A stretch of 25,477 nucleotides of DNA, from the NCBI GenBank assembly GCA_023392945.1, contig JAEWNB010000210.1, forward strand, positions 1 to 25,477. The letters are read 5' to 3'. Position numbers and translations under genes: made by a program. Source of the DNA: Bacteroidota bacterium (lineage in GTDB: Bacteria > Bacteroidota > Bacteroidia > Bacteroidales > WCHB1-69). The notes under the pieces were generated by a model. It did not search any database. It saw nothing but the letters and a program-made list of their open reading frames with translations, and was not told the origin of the DNA. The stretch's first letter is position 1; every line of letters begins with the position of its first letter. This document shows, in pieces, positions 15,425-23,590 of the stretch.

Positions 15425-18400
15425 ATGAAGAAATATACTGAATATAAAGAACTTAATCTTTCCAAAATAGGAAAAGATGTTAAAGATTATTGGGAAGAAA
15501 ATGACATTTTCAATAAAAGTCTGAAATCTCGAGAAGGCAATGAACAGTTTGTCTTTTTTGAAGGACCTCCTTCGGCAAATGGAATTCCCGGCATTCATCA
15601 TGTTATGGCGAGAACTATTAAGGATCTTTTTTGTCGCTATCAGACTTTGAAGGGAAAGTATGTTGCACGTAAAGCAGGCTGGGATACACACGGACTTCCG
15701 ATTGAACTCGGTGTCGAAAGTAAACTCGGTATTTCAAAGGAAGATATCGGAAAAACTATTAGTGTGGATGATTATAATAAGGCTTGCCGTGTGGAAGTGA
15801 TGAGGTTTAAGGATAAATGGGATGATATTACAAAAAAAATGGGCTATTGGGTGGACCTCGACAATCCTTATATTACATTTGATAATAAATATATTGAATC
15901 TGTCTGGTATCTTTTGTCTGAACTTTATAAGAAAAATTATCTTTATAAAGGTTATACCATTCAACCATACTCTCCGGCAGCAGGGACAGGCCTTAGCTCT
16001 CATGAATTGAACCTCCCGGGTTGTTATAAGGATGTAAAGGATACTACTGTTATTGGTCAATTTAAAGTAAAAACTGACCAAAAAATAAAAAAATGTCCCT
16101 GGGGTTTTGAAGATGGTGCCCCAATTCCGGATAATCTATTTTTGCTGGCTTGGACAACAACACCCTGGACTTTGCCTTCCAATACGGCTCTGGCGGTTAA
16201 TCCCAAAATTGACTATGTATTGGTAAAGACTTTTAATCCTTATTCCGGAAATCCTATTTCTGTGATTCTTGCTGAAAATCTGGTTAATACTTATTTCCCG
16301 GAAAAAAATCGGGAACTATCCTTTGAGGATTATAAACCGGGAGATAAAAATGTGCCATTTAAAATTATTGCCCGAACTAAAGGGAAAAATTTGATTGGAA
16401 TTGAATATGAACAATTGATTCCATATATTAATCCCGGAGAAGGTGCTTTTAGGGTTATTGCGGGCGATTATGTAACTACTGAAGATGGAACCGGAATTGT
16501 GCATATTGCTCCTACTTTCGGTGCCGACGACAAGAGAGTTGCTCAGGATGCAGGGGTGCCTCCCCTTGTTGTGATTGACAACGCCGATAATCGTCAACCT
16601 TTGGTCGATAAAACAGGAAAATTTTATAAAATTGAGGAACTTGATCCCGATTTTGTTGAAAAAAATGTTAAGGTCGATTTGTATAAAGAAGTTGAAGGAA
16701 GATATGTTAAGCCGGACTACGAAAAAGGAGAATCGCAATTTGAAGATACTTTGGATGTTTTCTTATGTTTATGGCTTAAAAAACAAAACCGCGCTTTCAA
16801 GGTTGAAAAGTATATTCATAACTATCCTCATTGCTGGAGGACAGATAAACCAATCTTGTATTATCCGCTTGATTCCTGGTTCGTTAAAACTACCAGCGTT
16901 AAAGAAAGAATGATTGAACTGAATAAGACAATCAACTGGAAGCCACAAGCAACCGGAACAGGGCGTTTTGGCAACTGGCTGGAAAATTTGGTTGACTGGA
17001 ATTTATCTCGCTCACGCTTTTGGGGTGTTCCGCTTCCTATCTGGATGACCGAAGATAAAAAAGAGCAAATTTGTATTGGTTCTGTTGAACAGCTTAAAAA
17101 TGAAATAGATAAAGCTGTCTTAGCCGGCTTTATGAAAGATAATCCATATAAGGATTTTGTTCCAAATGATTTCAGTAAAGAAAATTATCAGAAAATTGAT
17201 CTTCACCGCCCTTATGTGGATGATATCTTTCTGGTCTCTCCTTCAGGTCAAAAAATGACAAGAGAACTTGACCTTATTGACGTTTGGTTCGACTCCGGTG
17301 CTATGCCCTATTGTCAATGGCATTATCCTTTTGAAAATAAAGAGATCTTTGATAAGAATTTTCCTGCAGATTTTATCGCAGAAGGAGTTGACCAAACAAG
17401 AGGGTGGTTCTTTACTTTACATGCTATTGCTTCAATGATCTCCAATTCTGTCGCATTTAAAACAGTGGTTTCCAATGGATTGGTCTTGGATAAAAATGGT
17501 AATAAAATGTCTAAAAGATTGGGCAATGCTGTTGACCCCTTCGACACTATTGAAAAATATGGTCCTGATGCAACCAGATGGTATATGATGACGAACTCTC
17601 AACCATGGGATAATCTTAAATTTGATACGGATGGAATTGCTGAAGTTCAACGAAAATTTTTCGGAACACTATATAATACTTATAACTTTTTTGCCCTTTA
17701 TGCCAATATTGACGGCTTTTCTTATAAAGAACCCGATATAGCTTACCAACAACGCCCGGAAATTGACCGTTGGATTTTGTCTGAATTGAATACTCTTGTT
17801 AAAAATTGTGATAGCTATTATGCTGATTTTGAACCTACTAAAGCCGGTCGTGAAATACAACAATTTGTGGATGAATATCTGAGTAACTGGTATGTCCGTC
17901 TTTCCCGCAGAAGATTCTGGAAAGGCGACTATTCTGAAGATAAGATTTCTGCTTACCAGACTCTTTATAATTGCATGGTAACTATCGCTAAACTTGCTTC
18001 TCCGATTGCTCCTTTCTTTATGGATAAACTATTTATGGATTTGAACACAATTACTCAACGTGAAAGTGCTGAATCTATTCATCTCTCTTCTTTTCCTTTT
18101 GTTAATGAAGATTTTATAGACAAATCATTAGAGGAAAGAATGCAGTTGGCTCAGCAAATTTCTTCAATGGCGCTCTCCTTGAGAAAAAAATCTAATATTA
18201 GAGTTCGTCAGCCATTGTCCAAAATTATGATTCCGGTGCTGAATGTCAATTTTAAAAAGCAAATTGAAAAAGTTCAACATCTCATTCTGCATGAAATCAA
18301 TGTTAAACAAATTGATTTTGTTGAAGACAGTGAAGGTATTTTGATAAAATCCATAAAACCTGATTTTAAGAAATTAGGACCTAAATATGGCAAAATCATG

Positions 18401-18874
18401 AAAGCTATTGCACTTCAGATTACCGGATTTTCTCAAAAAGATATTGCCCGACTCGAAAAAGAGGGAACAATTGATTTTGTGATTGAAGGGGAACCCGTTG
18501 AGATTTTGTTAAGTGATGTTGAAATATTTGCTGAAGATATTCCGGGTTGGGTGGTCTCAAATCAAGGAGCCCTTACGGTTGCTTTGGATATTACCATTAC
18601 GGATGAGTTGAAAATGGAAGGGTATGCCCGTGAACTGGTTAATAGAATTCAAAACTACCGAAAAGATTCCCGACTTGATGTAGTTGACAATATTTTTATT
18701 GAAATTGAAAGCCATCCTGAACTGGATGCATCTTTCAAATTATTCGAGAATTTTATCAAAACCGAGACATTATGTACGGATTTCAGCATCTCTCAAATAA
18801 TTTCAGATCCTTCCAAAACAAAATTTGAAATTTCGGAAGGAATTGAAATTTATGTTGTTATTCGGAAAATATAA
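15425..18874 (+). CDS. ileS: isoleucyl-tRNA synthetase, type 2 (GIHH variant)
   Basis: 1149 residues, the length of type-2 (eukaryote-like) IleRS rather than the roughly 930-residue type 1. It charges tRNA-Ile with isoleucine. The Rossmann core shows FFEGPPSANGIPGIHH, where the class I HIGH signature is replaced by GIHH (56-59), and an intact KMSKR loop (694-698). The CP1 editing domain has WTTTPWT (243-249) and GTGIVHIAPTFGADD (355-369), the latter with the conserved editing aspartate region. NLSRSRFWG (526-534) is the family's conserved segment after CP1. A long anticodon-binding and C-terminal region follows. I see no C-terminal zinc-finger cysteine cluster, which agrees with type 2. The gene is divergent from purC and convergent with pepT. 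Confidence 0.97.
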   Translation: MKKYTEYKELNLSKIGKDVKDYWEENDIFNKSLKSREGNEQFVFFEGPPSANGIPGIHHVMARTIKDLFCRYQTLKGKYVARKAGWDTHGLPIELGVESKLGISKEDIGKTISVDDYNKACRVEVMRFKDKWDDITKKMGYWVDLDNPYITFDNKYIESVWYLLSELYKKNYLYKGYTIQPYSPAAGTGLSSHELNLPGCYKDVKDTTVIGQFKVKTDQKIKKCPWGFEDGAPIPDNLFLLAWTTTPWTLPSNTALAVNPKIDYVLVKTFNPYSGNPISVILAENLVNTYFPEKNRELSFEDYKPGDKNVPFKIIARTKGKNLIGIEYEQLIPYINPGEGAFRVIAGDYVTTEDGTGIVHIAPTFGADDKRVAQDAGVPPLVVIDNADNRQPLVDKTGKFYKIEELDPDFVEKNVKVDLYKEVEGRYVKPDYEKGESQFEDTLDVFLCLWLKKQNRAFKVEKYIHNYPHCWRTDKPILYYPLDSWFVKTTSVKERMIELNKTINWKPQATGTGRFGNWLENLVDWNLSRSRFWGVPLPIWMTEDKKEQICIGSVEQLKNEIDKAVLAGFMKDNPYKDFVPNDFSKENYQKIDLHRPYVDDIFLVSPSGQKMTRELDLIDVWFDSGAMPYCQWHYPFENKEIFDKNFPADFIAEGVDQTRGWFFTLHAIASMISNSVAFKTVVSNGLVLDKNGNKMSKRLGNAVDPFDTIEKYGPDATRWYMMTNSQPWDNLKFDTDGIAEVQRKFFGTLYNTYNFFALYANIDGFSYKEPDIAYQQRPEIDRWILSELNTLVKNCDSYYADFEPTKAGREIQQFVDEYLSNWYVRLSRRRFWKGDYSEDKISAYQTLYNCMVTIAKLASPIAPFFMDKLFMDLNTITQRESAESIHLSSFPFVNEDFIDKSLEERMQLAQQISSMALSLRKKSNIRVRQPLSKIMIPVLNVNFKKQIEKVQHLILHEINVKQIDFVEDSEGILIKSIKPDFKKLGPKYGKIMKAIALQITGFSQKDIARLEKEGTIDFVIEGEPVEILLSDVEIFAEDIPGWVVSNQGALTVALDITITDELKMEGYARELVNRIQNYRKDSRLDVVDNIFIEIESHPELDASFKLFENFIKTETLCTDFSISQIISDPSKTKFEISEGIEIYVVIRKI

Positions 18875-18883
18875 AAATACCTG

Positions 18884-20098
18884 TTATTGCTTTTCGGCAA
18901 TATTGATAATTACTTCTACTGCTTTTACCATAGACTCCAAAGGAATGTATTCATACTTCCCGTGAAAATTATGTCCACCGGCAAAAATATTGGGGCAAGG
19001 GAGACCCTTGAAAGATAAATTTGCTCCATCGGTGCCTCCGCGAATGGGCATAACCTTTGCTTCAATACCTGCTTTTTCCATAGCTTTAATGGCACGAGTG
19101 ACAACAAAAAATACAGGTTCAACTTTCTCTTTCATGTTGAAATATTGATCCTTGATTTCACATGTTATCCGGTTTCCATATTTAAGATTTAGAAAATCAG
19201 TAATTTGCATGATAAGATTCTTCTTTTGTTCAAATTTAACCTTGTCATGATCTCTGATAATATATTGTAAGTTACTGTTTTCAACGGAACCTTCCATTTT
19301 GGTTAATAGGAAAAATCCCTCGTAATCCTGGGTATACTGAGGTCTTTGAAAATCCGGCAACATGGAGTTGAATTCCATAGCGATAAGCTGAGAGTTAACC
19401 ATCTTGTTTTTGGCATATCCGGGATGAATATTTCTCCCCTGGATTTTGATGGCTGCTCCGGCAGCGTTGAAATTTTCATATTCAAGTTCACCGATTGCTC
19501 CTCCATCCATGGTATAAGCGAAATCACAACCAAATTTAGAAACATCAAAATGTACTACTCCTTTTCCAATCTCTTCATCAGGAGTGAAGGCAACTCTTAA
19601 TTTCCCATGCTTTATCTCTGGATGATGAATTAAATATTCCATTGCAGAAATAATCTCTGCAATACCGGCTTTGTCATCTGCCCCTAAAAGACTTTTTCCG
19701 TCAGTGACCAATAGCGTCTGTCCTTGATAATCTTTTAATTCAGGAAAATCAGCTAAAGTTAGTGCTGTATTTGTATCAGCATCCAACATAATGTCCTTTC
19801 CGTCATAATTTTCCAAAATTTTAGGTTCTTTAATGCCGGGCATATCCGGAGCGGTGTCAAAATGTGCAATAAATCCGATGACAGGCAATTTATCTTCGCA
19901 ATTTGAATGTAATGTTGCTGTAACATAACCAAAAGAGTCTTTTTCTACTTCCGTCATCCCGATTCTTGTCAACTCTTCAACTAAATATTCACCAAATACT
20001 AATTGCCCGGGTGTGCTTGGATAGGTATTGGAATTGTCATCTGAGGTGGTAGCAAAAGAGAGGTATTTTGAGAAACGCTCTAATAATTTTTCATTCAT
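18884..20098 (-). CDS. pepT: peptidase T (tripeptide aminopeptidase, M20B)
   Basis: 404 residues, normal family length. It removes the N-terminal residue from tripeptides in the cytoplasm; no signal peptide is present. The two-zinc site can be followed in order: H79 and D81 (IAHFDTAPDMPG), the bridging D141 (GADDKAGIAE), the catalytic E175 and zinc ligand E176 (TPDEEIGKG), D198 (YTMDGGAIGE) and H376 (AGGHNFHGKYEY). RGGTDGANLSFKGLPCPN is the typical late motif. It is the last gene of a four-gene run, 29 bp after the C1 peptidase gene, and its stop codon lies 9 bp from the converging ileS stop. The arrangement suggests peptide recycling. Confidence 0.96.
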   Translation of the reverse strand: MNEKLLERFSKYLSFATTSDDNSNTYPSTPGQLVFGEYLVEELTRIGMTEVEKDSFGYVTATLHSNCEDKLPVIGFIAHFDTAPDMPGIKEPKILENYDGKDIMLDADTNTALTLADFPELKDYQGQTLLVTDGKSLLGADDKAGIAEIISAMEYLIHHPEIKHGKLRVAFTPDEEIGKGVVHFDVSKFGCDFAYTMDGGAIGELEYENFNAAGAAIKIQGRNIHPGYAKNKMVNSQLIAMEFNSMLPDFQRPQYTQDYEGFFLLTKMEGSVENSNLQYIIRDHDKVKFEQKKNLIMQITDFLNLKYGNRITCEIKDQYFNMKEKVEPVFFVVTRAIKAMEKAGIEAKVMPIRGGTDGANLSFKGLPCPNIFAGGHNFHGKYEYIPLESMVKAVEVIINIAEKQ

Positions 20099-20127
20099 AA
20101 TAAATTGTTATTAAGTTATTTAGCAGA

Positions 20128-21339
20128 TTATTTTATTTCAAGCTTCTTTAGAATTTCTTTTGGAATGGCATTTTTATGAACAATAATATTGATAGTTTGC
20201 ATTTTTACAAATGATTCTGAAGCATAAAATAGTCCATTGTATGGATTGCTTGAACCCAGCCCCCAGGAGTTTTTTACAATAAAATAGGGATTCCCAATTT
20301 GGTCAACTGCTTTACCAACAATAACCATCCCGTGGTCATCAGTAGTAGTATAGTTGTCAAAAGCAATTTGGCGCATTTCTTGAGTTATTACTTTTTCTTT
20401 TCCGGGTCTTTCAAAAGTGTATAATTCTTTCTCTTTTTCATTTTGGGATAACTTTTCCCATCTTGCCTGATCAGAACCATCAGAGGAACTGAAGACCTTA
20501 TCAGGAACAATAGCTATACCCTTTTTCCAATTAAACCCTTTATCACTAACATCACTGCCCCATGCAATGCTATAGCCGTTGTCAACCGCATAATTCATAA
20601 CCTGAAGCATTTCTTCCAAAGGAAGATTATATGATTCTTCCATTGCCCAGTTATCAGGTATTTCTACTGCAAATTTTGTGTAAAACGGATGATGCGTATA
20701 TGAAGTGATGCTTATATAGTCATCAAAGTTAATGCCAAGTGAATTGGCAAAAGTTATCGGAGTGTAGTTCACTCCTTTGTAAGTGAAAGTTTCTGGTGTT
20801 GCCCCCAAATAGGCATCCACTATGGCATTGTATCCTTTTTTCCATGCAGTGGAAAGTTTTTTATTGGGATTGGTTACTACTACGTCAACATATGCTTTTA
20901 AAAGAGCATCAAGCTCTCCGTGAACTGGAAGCTCCTCGCCGTATCCTGCTCCGCTATATATTTCCTCAGGAACAATTCCATACTTTTTTATCATATTGAA
21001 AACATCAAAGAAAGCACCGCCACCGCCAAAATTATAATTTCCATGCATTCTTACATAAACATCGGCTTTATCACAATATGCCTTATTAACAATCCACATG
21101 TCTGAAAGGTCATATTCTCCTTTATTCATCCTAAGTAATTCACATTCAAGGAATCCAATTCCGGAATAACTCCAGCAAGTCCCTGAGCGGTTTTGATTTT
21201 TTACGGGCGTATATTTTATCTCTTTGACAGGTGTAAAATTGTATCCTTCAGATACAGAATTAATATCCTGAGCGGTTAGCACGCTATTTGTAATAAATAA
21301 GGCTGATATTATCAGCATAATAAGTGATAATTTTTTCAT
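20128..21339 (-). CDS. exported bleomycin-hydrolase-like C1 cysteine peptidase
   Basis: 403 residues beginning with a Sec signal peptide (MKKLSLIMLIISALFITNSV, cleavage near TAQ-D about residue 23). The papain-fold catalytic set is visible: the oxyanion Q49 and nucleophile C55 (VKNQNRSGTCWSYSG), H336 (TTDDHGMVIVGKA) and N357 (VKNSWGLG). The order and spacing match the aminopeptidase C / bleomycin hydrolase branch (C1B) rather than papain itself. Cytoplasmic bleomycin hydrolases lack a signal peptide, so this copy probably acts in the periplasm or outside the cell. The chain ends in LEIK, while classic family members use their C-terminal residue to restrict cleavage to aminopeptidase mode. The gene is 11 bp downstream of the GreA-like gene and 29 bp upstream of pepT. 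Confidence 0.88.
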   Translation of the reverse strand: MKKLSLIMLIISALFITNSVLTAQDINSVSEGYNFTPVKEIKYTPVKNQNRSGTCWSYSGIGFLECELLRMNKGEYDLSDMWIVNKAYCDKADVYVRMHGNYNFGGGGAFFDVFNMIKKYGIVPEEIYSGAGYGEELPVHGELDALLKAYVDVVVTNPNKKLSTAWKKGYNAIVDAYLGATPETFTYKGVNYTPITFANSLGINFDDYISITSYTHHPFYTKFAVEIPDNWAMEESYNLPLEEMLQVMNYAVDNGYSIAWGSDVSDKGFNWKKGIAIVPDKVFSSSDGSDQARWEKLSQNEKEKELYTFERPGKEKVITQEMRQIAFDNYTTTDDHGMVIVGKAVDQIGNPYFIVKNSWGLGSSNPYNGLFYASESFVKMQTINIIVHKNAIPKEILKKLEIK

Positions 21340-21350
21340 TTATTTTTATT

Positions 21351-21791
21351 TTATATTATGGTTAATATTTTATGTTTTATTCCGTTAAAACTAAACTCAT
21401 CCCCTTCCTTTTTTCCTTCCATAGCCTTGAAAATAGGTACTTGTACAGATATGGCATAATAGATATCGTTTTCAAAATCAATTTTTCCAAGACTAATACT
21501 GACAAACATTTTTTGTTTGTCGGTGCATACTATAGTTCCAAATTCAACACATTCTGAAATTTTATCCGGATTTATCATGTTAAGCGTGCGAATATTGGAT
21601 TGAGCAATATCAAATTGTTTAGAATAGATATCAGCAAGCCGCATCTGTTTTGTGCGAAATGCATCATACCGATCTTTGGGTGGACCATATTCATTAGCCA
21701 TTTGCTGCGCTTCATTCATCAAATTTTGAGAGTCTTGCGCTACTTTTTCCATACGAGTAATACATTCCGAAATTAGCTTTTTCTTTTGCAT
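21351..21791 (-). CDS. GreA/GreB-like protein, Bacteroidota-specific short form
   Basis: 146 residues. The N-terminal part (about 1-75) is helical and charged, like a coiled coil, with the EYGPPKDRYDAFRTKQM segment in the middle. The C-terminal part (about 80-146) resembles the FKBP-like domain of GreA/GreB transcript-cleavage factors (FGTIVCTD, ISVQVPIFKAMEGKKEGDEF, ending NGIKHKILTI). From memory, homologues in Bacteroidota genomes are often labelled 3-oxoacyl-ACP synthase, which I consider a mislabel because no thiolase fold could fit this length. Binding to RNA polymerase is an inference. It lies 44 bp after the acidic-protein gene and 11 bp before the C1 peptidase gene. Confidence 0.65.
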   Translation of the reverse strand: MQKKKLISECITRMEKVAQDSQNLMNEAQQMANEYGPPKDRYDAFRTKQMRLADIYSKQFDIAQSNIRTLNMINPDKISECVEFGTIVCTDKQKMFVSISLGKIDFENDIYYAISVQVPIFKAMEGKKEGDEFSFNGIKHKILTII

Positions 21792-21835
21792 TTTTAAGTT
21801 ATGTGAAAATATTTATTTTTGGAGAAAAGAGAAAA

Positions 21836-22870
21836 CTAGAATTTTCTTCTCACTAAATCGCAAAGAGCTAAATATGCCGGAGAAGTTGAATCCCAAAAAT
21901 AATGTTTTTTCATCTTTTCCATAACGGAAAAAGCTTCTTCAATATTATTGCAGTTGTTTAATGATTGTATTGCCTGACTGAATTCTTCTCCTCTGTTCTT
22001 AAACAATTCTCGAATAAATAAAAACTTGTCATTAATGGATATCGATTTTGTCAAATCACTAATCTTTGTATTCTGATATTTGGTGTTGAGTGAGTTGTCT
22101 TTTTTTTGTTCAATTAGAATATCATTTAAAGAACGTTTTTGGGAAATATTGTCCTTCTCAGGAATTTCATCAAATAAACTATTAGCAATTTTTTGAGGAG
22201 CTTCTTGTTTTGAACTATATGGAAGATTAAAATCAGGTTCTGTTTTTATAGTTGTCTCAATAATGGGTTCCTCTTCAACAAAAGGTTGCATTACTTTTTC
22301 AATATCAGCTTCTTTTATTGTCTCTTGTTCAAATGGTACAGAAGAATTATTTTCTTCATCTTCTTTGGCAATTATTATGGTTTCATTTTTATTAGTTTTA
22401 TCGGGAAGAAACTCAAGAATATCATCATTGTCAAAATCGTTTTCTGAAGAAATTTCTTCTGTCTTTTCTATAGGTTTTGTTTCAATTATGGACTCTGGTT
22501 CTTTGAATAAAATTTCTTTTTTATCTGTTAATTCTTCTGTTATATCTTCAATTTGAGGGAGAGGTTCATTGATGACAACTTGCTCTGAATCAAAATCAAG
22601 AATGACATTGGTGGGTTCTTCGGGTTGTTGCTCAACAGGTTCCTCAATAGTCTCTTTTTTTTCAAATGAAACAACTGTTTCAGAAGTGAAAGTGATTTCA
22701 GCGGTAGTATCATAATGCAAAACCGCAAGGTAGGCTTCCCTTAATTTCTGCAGGAATATATCTTTTTCTATCTGTGTAAAAGAAGAATTGTTTTTTGTTA
22801 TAAATTGAAGATTTTCAATAATTTTATTGAGTTCTTCTAATGGATTATCCATTTTGTTGATATTATACAT
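21836..22870 (-). CDS. hypothetical acidic protein with conserved-looking C-terminal helical domain
   Basis: 344 residues, not assigned to a named family. Residues about 7-60 are helical (NPLEELNKIIENL, DIFLQKLREAYLAV). Residues about 60-235 are low-complexity and very rich in Glu, Ile, Thr and Pro, probably disordered. Residues about 270-344 form a compact basic-hydrophobic domain (SISINDKFLFIRELF, IEEAFSVMEKMKKHYFW, LCDLVRRKF) of a kind I associate with uncharacterised Bacteroidales proteins. There is no signal peptide or membrane segment. Two starts are possible, 22870 and the in-frame ATG at 22852 (MDNPLEEL); the second looks more like a natural N-terminus. It is the first gene of the run leading to the GreA-like protein and two peptidases. 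It could be a scaffold or adaptor, but this is unproven. Confidence 0.75.
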   Translation of the reverse strand: MYNINKMDNPLEELNKIIENLQFITKNNSSFTQIEKDIFLQKLREAYLAVLHYDTTAEITFTSETVVSFEKKETIEEPVEQQPEEPTNVILDFDSEQVVINEPLPQIEDITEELTDKKEILFKEPESIIETKPIEKTEEISSENDFDNDDILEFLPDKTNKNETIIIAKEDEENNSSVPFEQETIKEADIEKVMQPFVEEEPIIETTIKTEPDFNLPYSSKQEAPQKIANSLFDEIPEKDNISQKRSLNDILIEQKKDNSLNTKYQNTKISDLTKSISINDKFLFIRELFKNRGEEFSQAIQSLNNCNNIEEAFSVMEKMKKHYFWDSTSPAYLALCDLVRRKF

Positions 22871-22892
22871 AGATTTTTACTTATTTTATTTT

Positions 22893-22900
22893 TACCTTTG
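22893..22900 (+). promoter_or_regulatory. Bacteroidota-type -7 box (TACCTTTG) for tdk
   Basis: TACCTTTG matches TAnnTTTG on the plus strand, 65 bp before the tdk ATG. It lies in the divergent gap shared with the acidic-protein gene. No convincing -33 TTTG is seen upstream. Confidence 0.45.
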
Positions 22901-22928
22901 CCAACAAAAATTAATCAAAAATTGCCTC

Positions 22929-22936
22929 CAAAAATA
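22929..22936 (-). promoter_or_regulatory. candidate -7 box (TATTTTTG) for the acidic protein-GreA-like-peptidase operon
   Basis: On the minus strand TATTTTTG fits TAnnTTTG and lies about 58 bp before the ATG at 22870. The nearest upstream TTTG (22952-22955) is only 15 bp away, shorter than usual. A second box, TATATTTG (22952-22959), also fits and is an alternative. The 95-bp tdk divergent region must hold promoters for both directions. Confidence 0.35.
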
Positions 22937-22965
22937 CAAAAATAATTAATCCAAATATATTAAAT

Positions 22966-23547
22966 ATGTTCCTTGAAAATAAAGCAAATAGAAATAAAAG
23001 CAAAGGTTGGATTGAAGTAATCTGCGGCTCAATGTTTTCTGGAAAAACGGAGGAACTCTTACGAAGGCTCAGGCGTGCCCGTTTTGCTAATCAGCAAATA
23101 GAACTTTTTAAACCCTCTATTGATATCCGTTATGATGAAGTAGCAGTTGTTTCTCATGACGATACTTCCATGATTTCCACACCGGTTCAAAATTCTGCTG
23201 AAATTCTTATTTATGTCAATATGGATTCCGTTGAGGTGGTGGCAATTGATGAAGCTCAGTTTTTTGATGATGGAATTGTTGATGTATGCAATAAGCTGGC
23301 TAATGCAGGAATAAGAGTAATCGTTGCTGGATTGGATATGGATTACCTTGGAAATCCTTTCGGATCAATGCCAAATCTTATTGCGATTGCGGAGTACGTT
23401 TCTAAAGTGCATGCAATTTGTGTCCATTGTGGTGAACTTGCTCAGTTTTCAAATCGCATTGTTAACAACGATAAACAGGTGCTTTTGGGTGAAAAGGATA
23501 GTTATCAACCACTTTGCAGACATTGTTATAATGAACTGAATTCCTGA
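22966..23547 (+). CDS. tdk: thymidine kinase (type II, TK1-like)
   Basis: 193 residues, normal length. It phosphorylates thymidine to dTMP with ATP in the pyrimidine salvage pathway. The P-loop is GSMFSGKT (21-28), the DEAQFF motif (95-100) carries the catalytic glutamate E96, and the lasso domain has a complete set of four zinc-type cysteines: C152 and C155 (ICVHCG), C184 and C187 (CRHC). The MFLEN start followed by a short linker and GWIEVICGSM is typical of the phylum and supports the chosen ATG. lpdA follows 43 bp later on the same strand with no promoter box seen between them, so co-transcription is likely. Confidence 0.97.
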   Translation: MFLENKANRNKSKGWIEVICGSMFSGKTEELLRRLRRARFANQQIELFKPSIDIRYDEVAVVSHDDTSMISTPVQNSAEILIYVNMDSVEVVAIDEAQFFDDGIVDVCNKLANAGIRVIVAGLDMDYLGNPFGSMPNLIAIAEYVSKVHAICVHCGELAQFSNRIVNNDKQVLLGEKDSYQPLCRHCYNELNS

Positions 23548-23590
23548 TATTTCTTATATATTTATATTAATGTTTTTAAATTAAATAATT

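Noticed and set aside
15326..15691. 121-codon minus-strand ORF spanning the ileS start
   Set aside because: It is antisense to the strongly supported N-terminus of ileS, has a low-complexity translation, and overlaps the purC promoter region.
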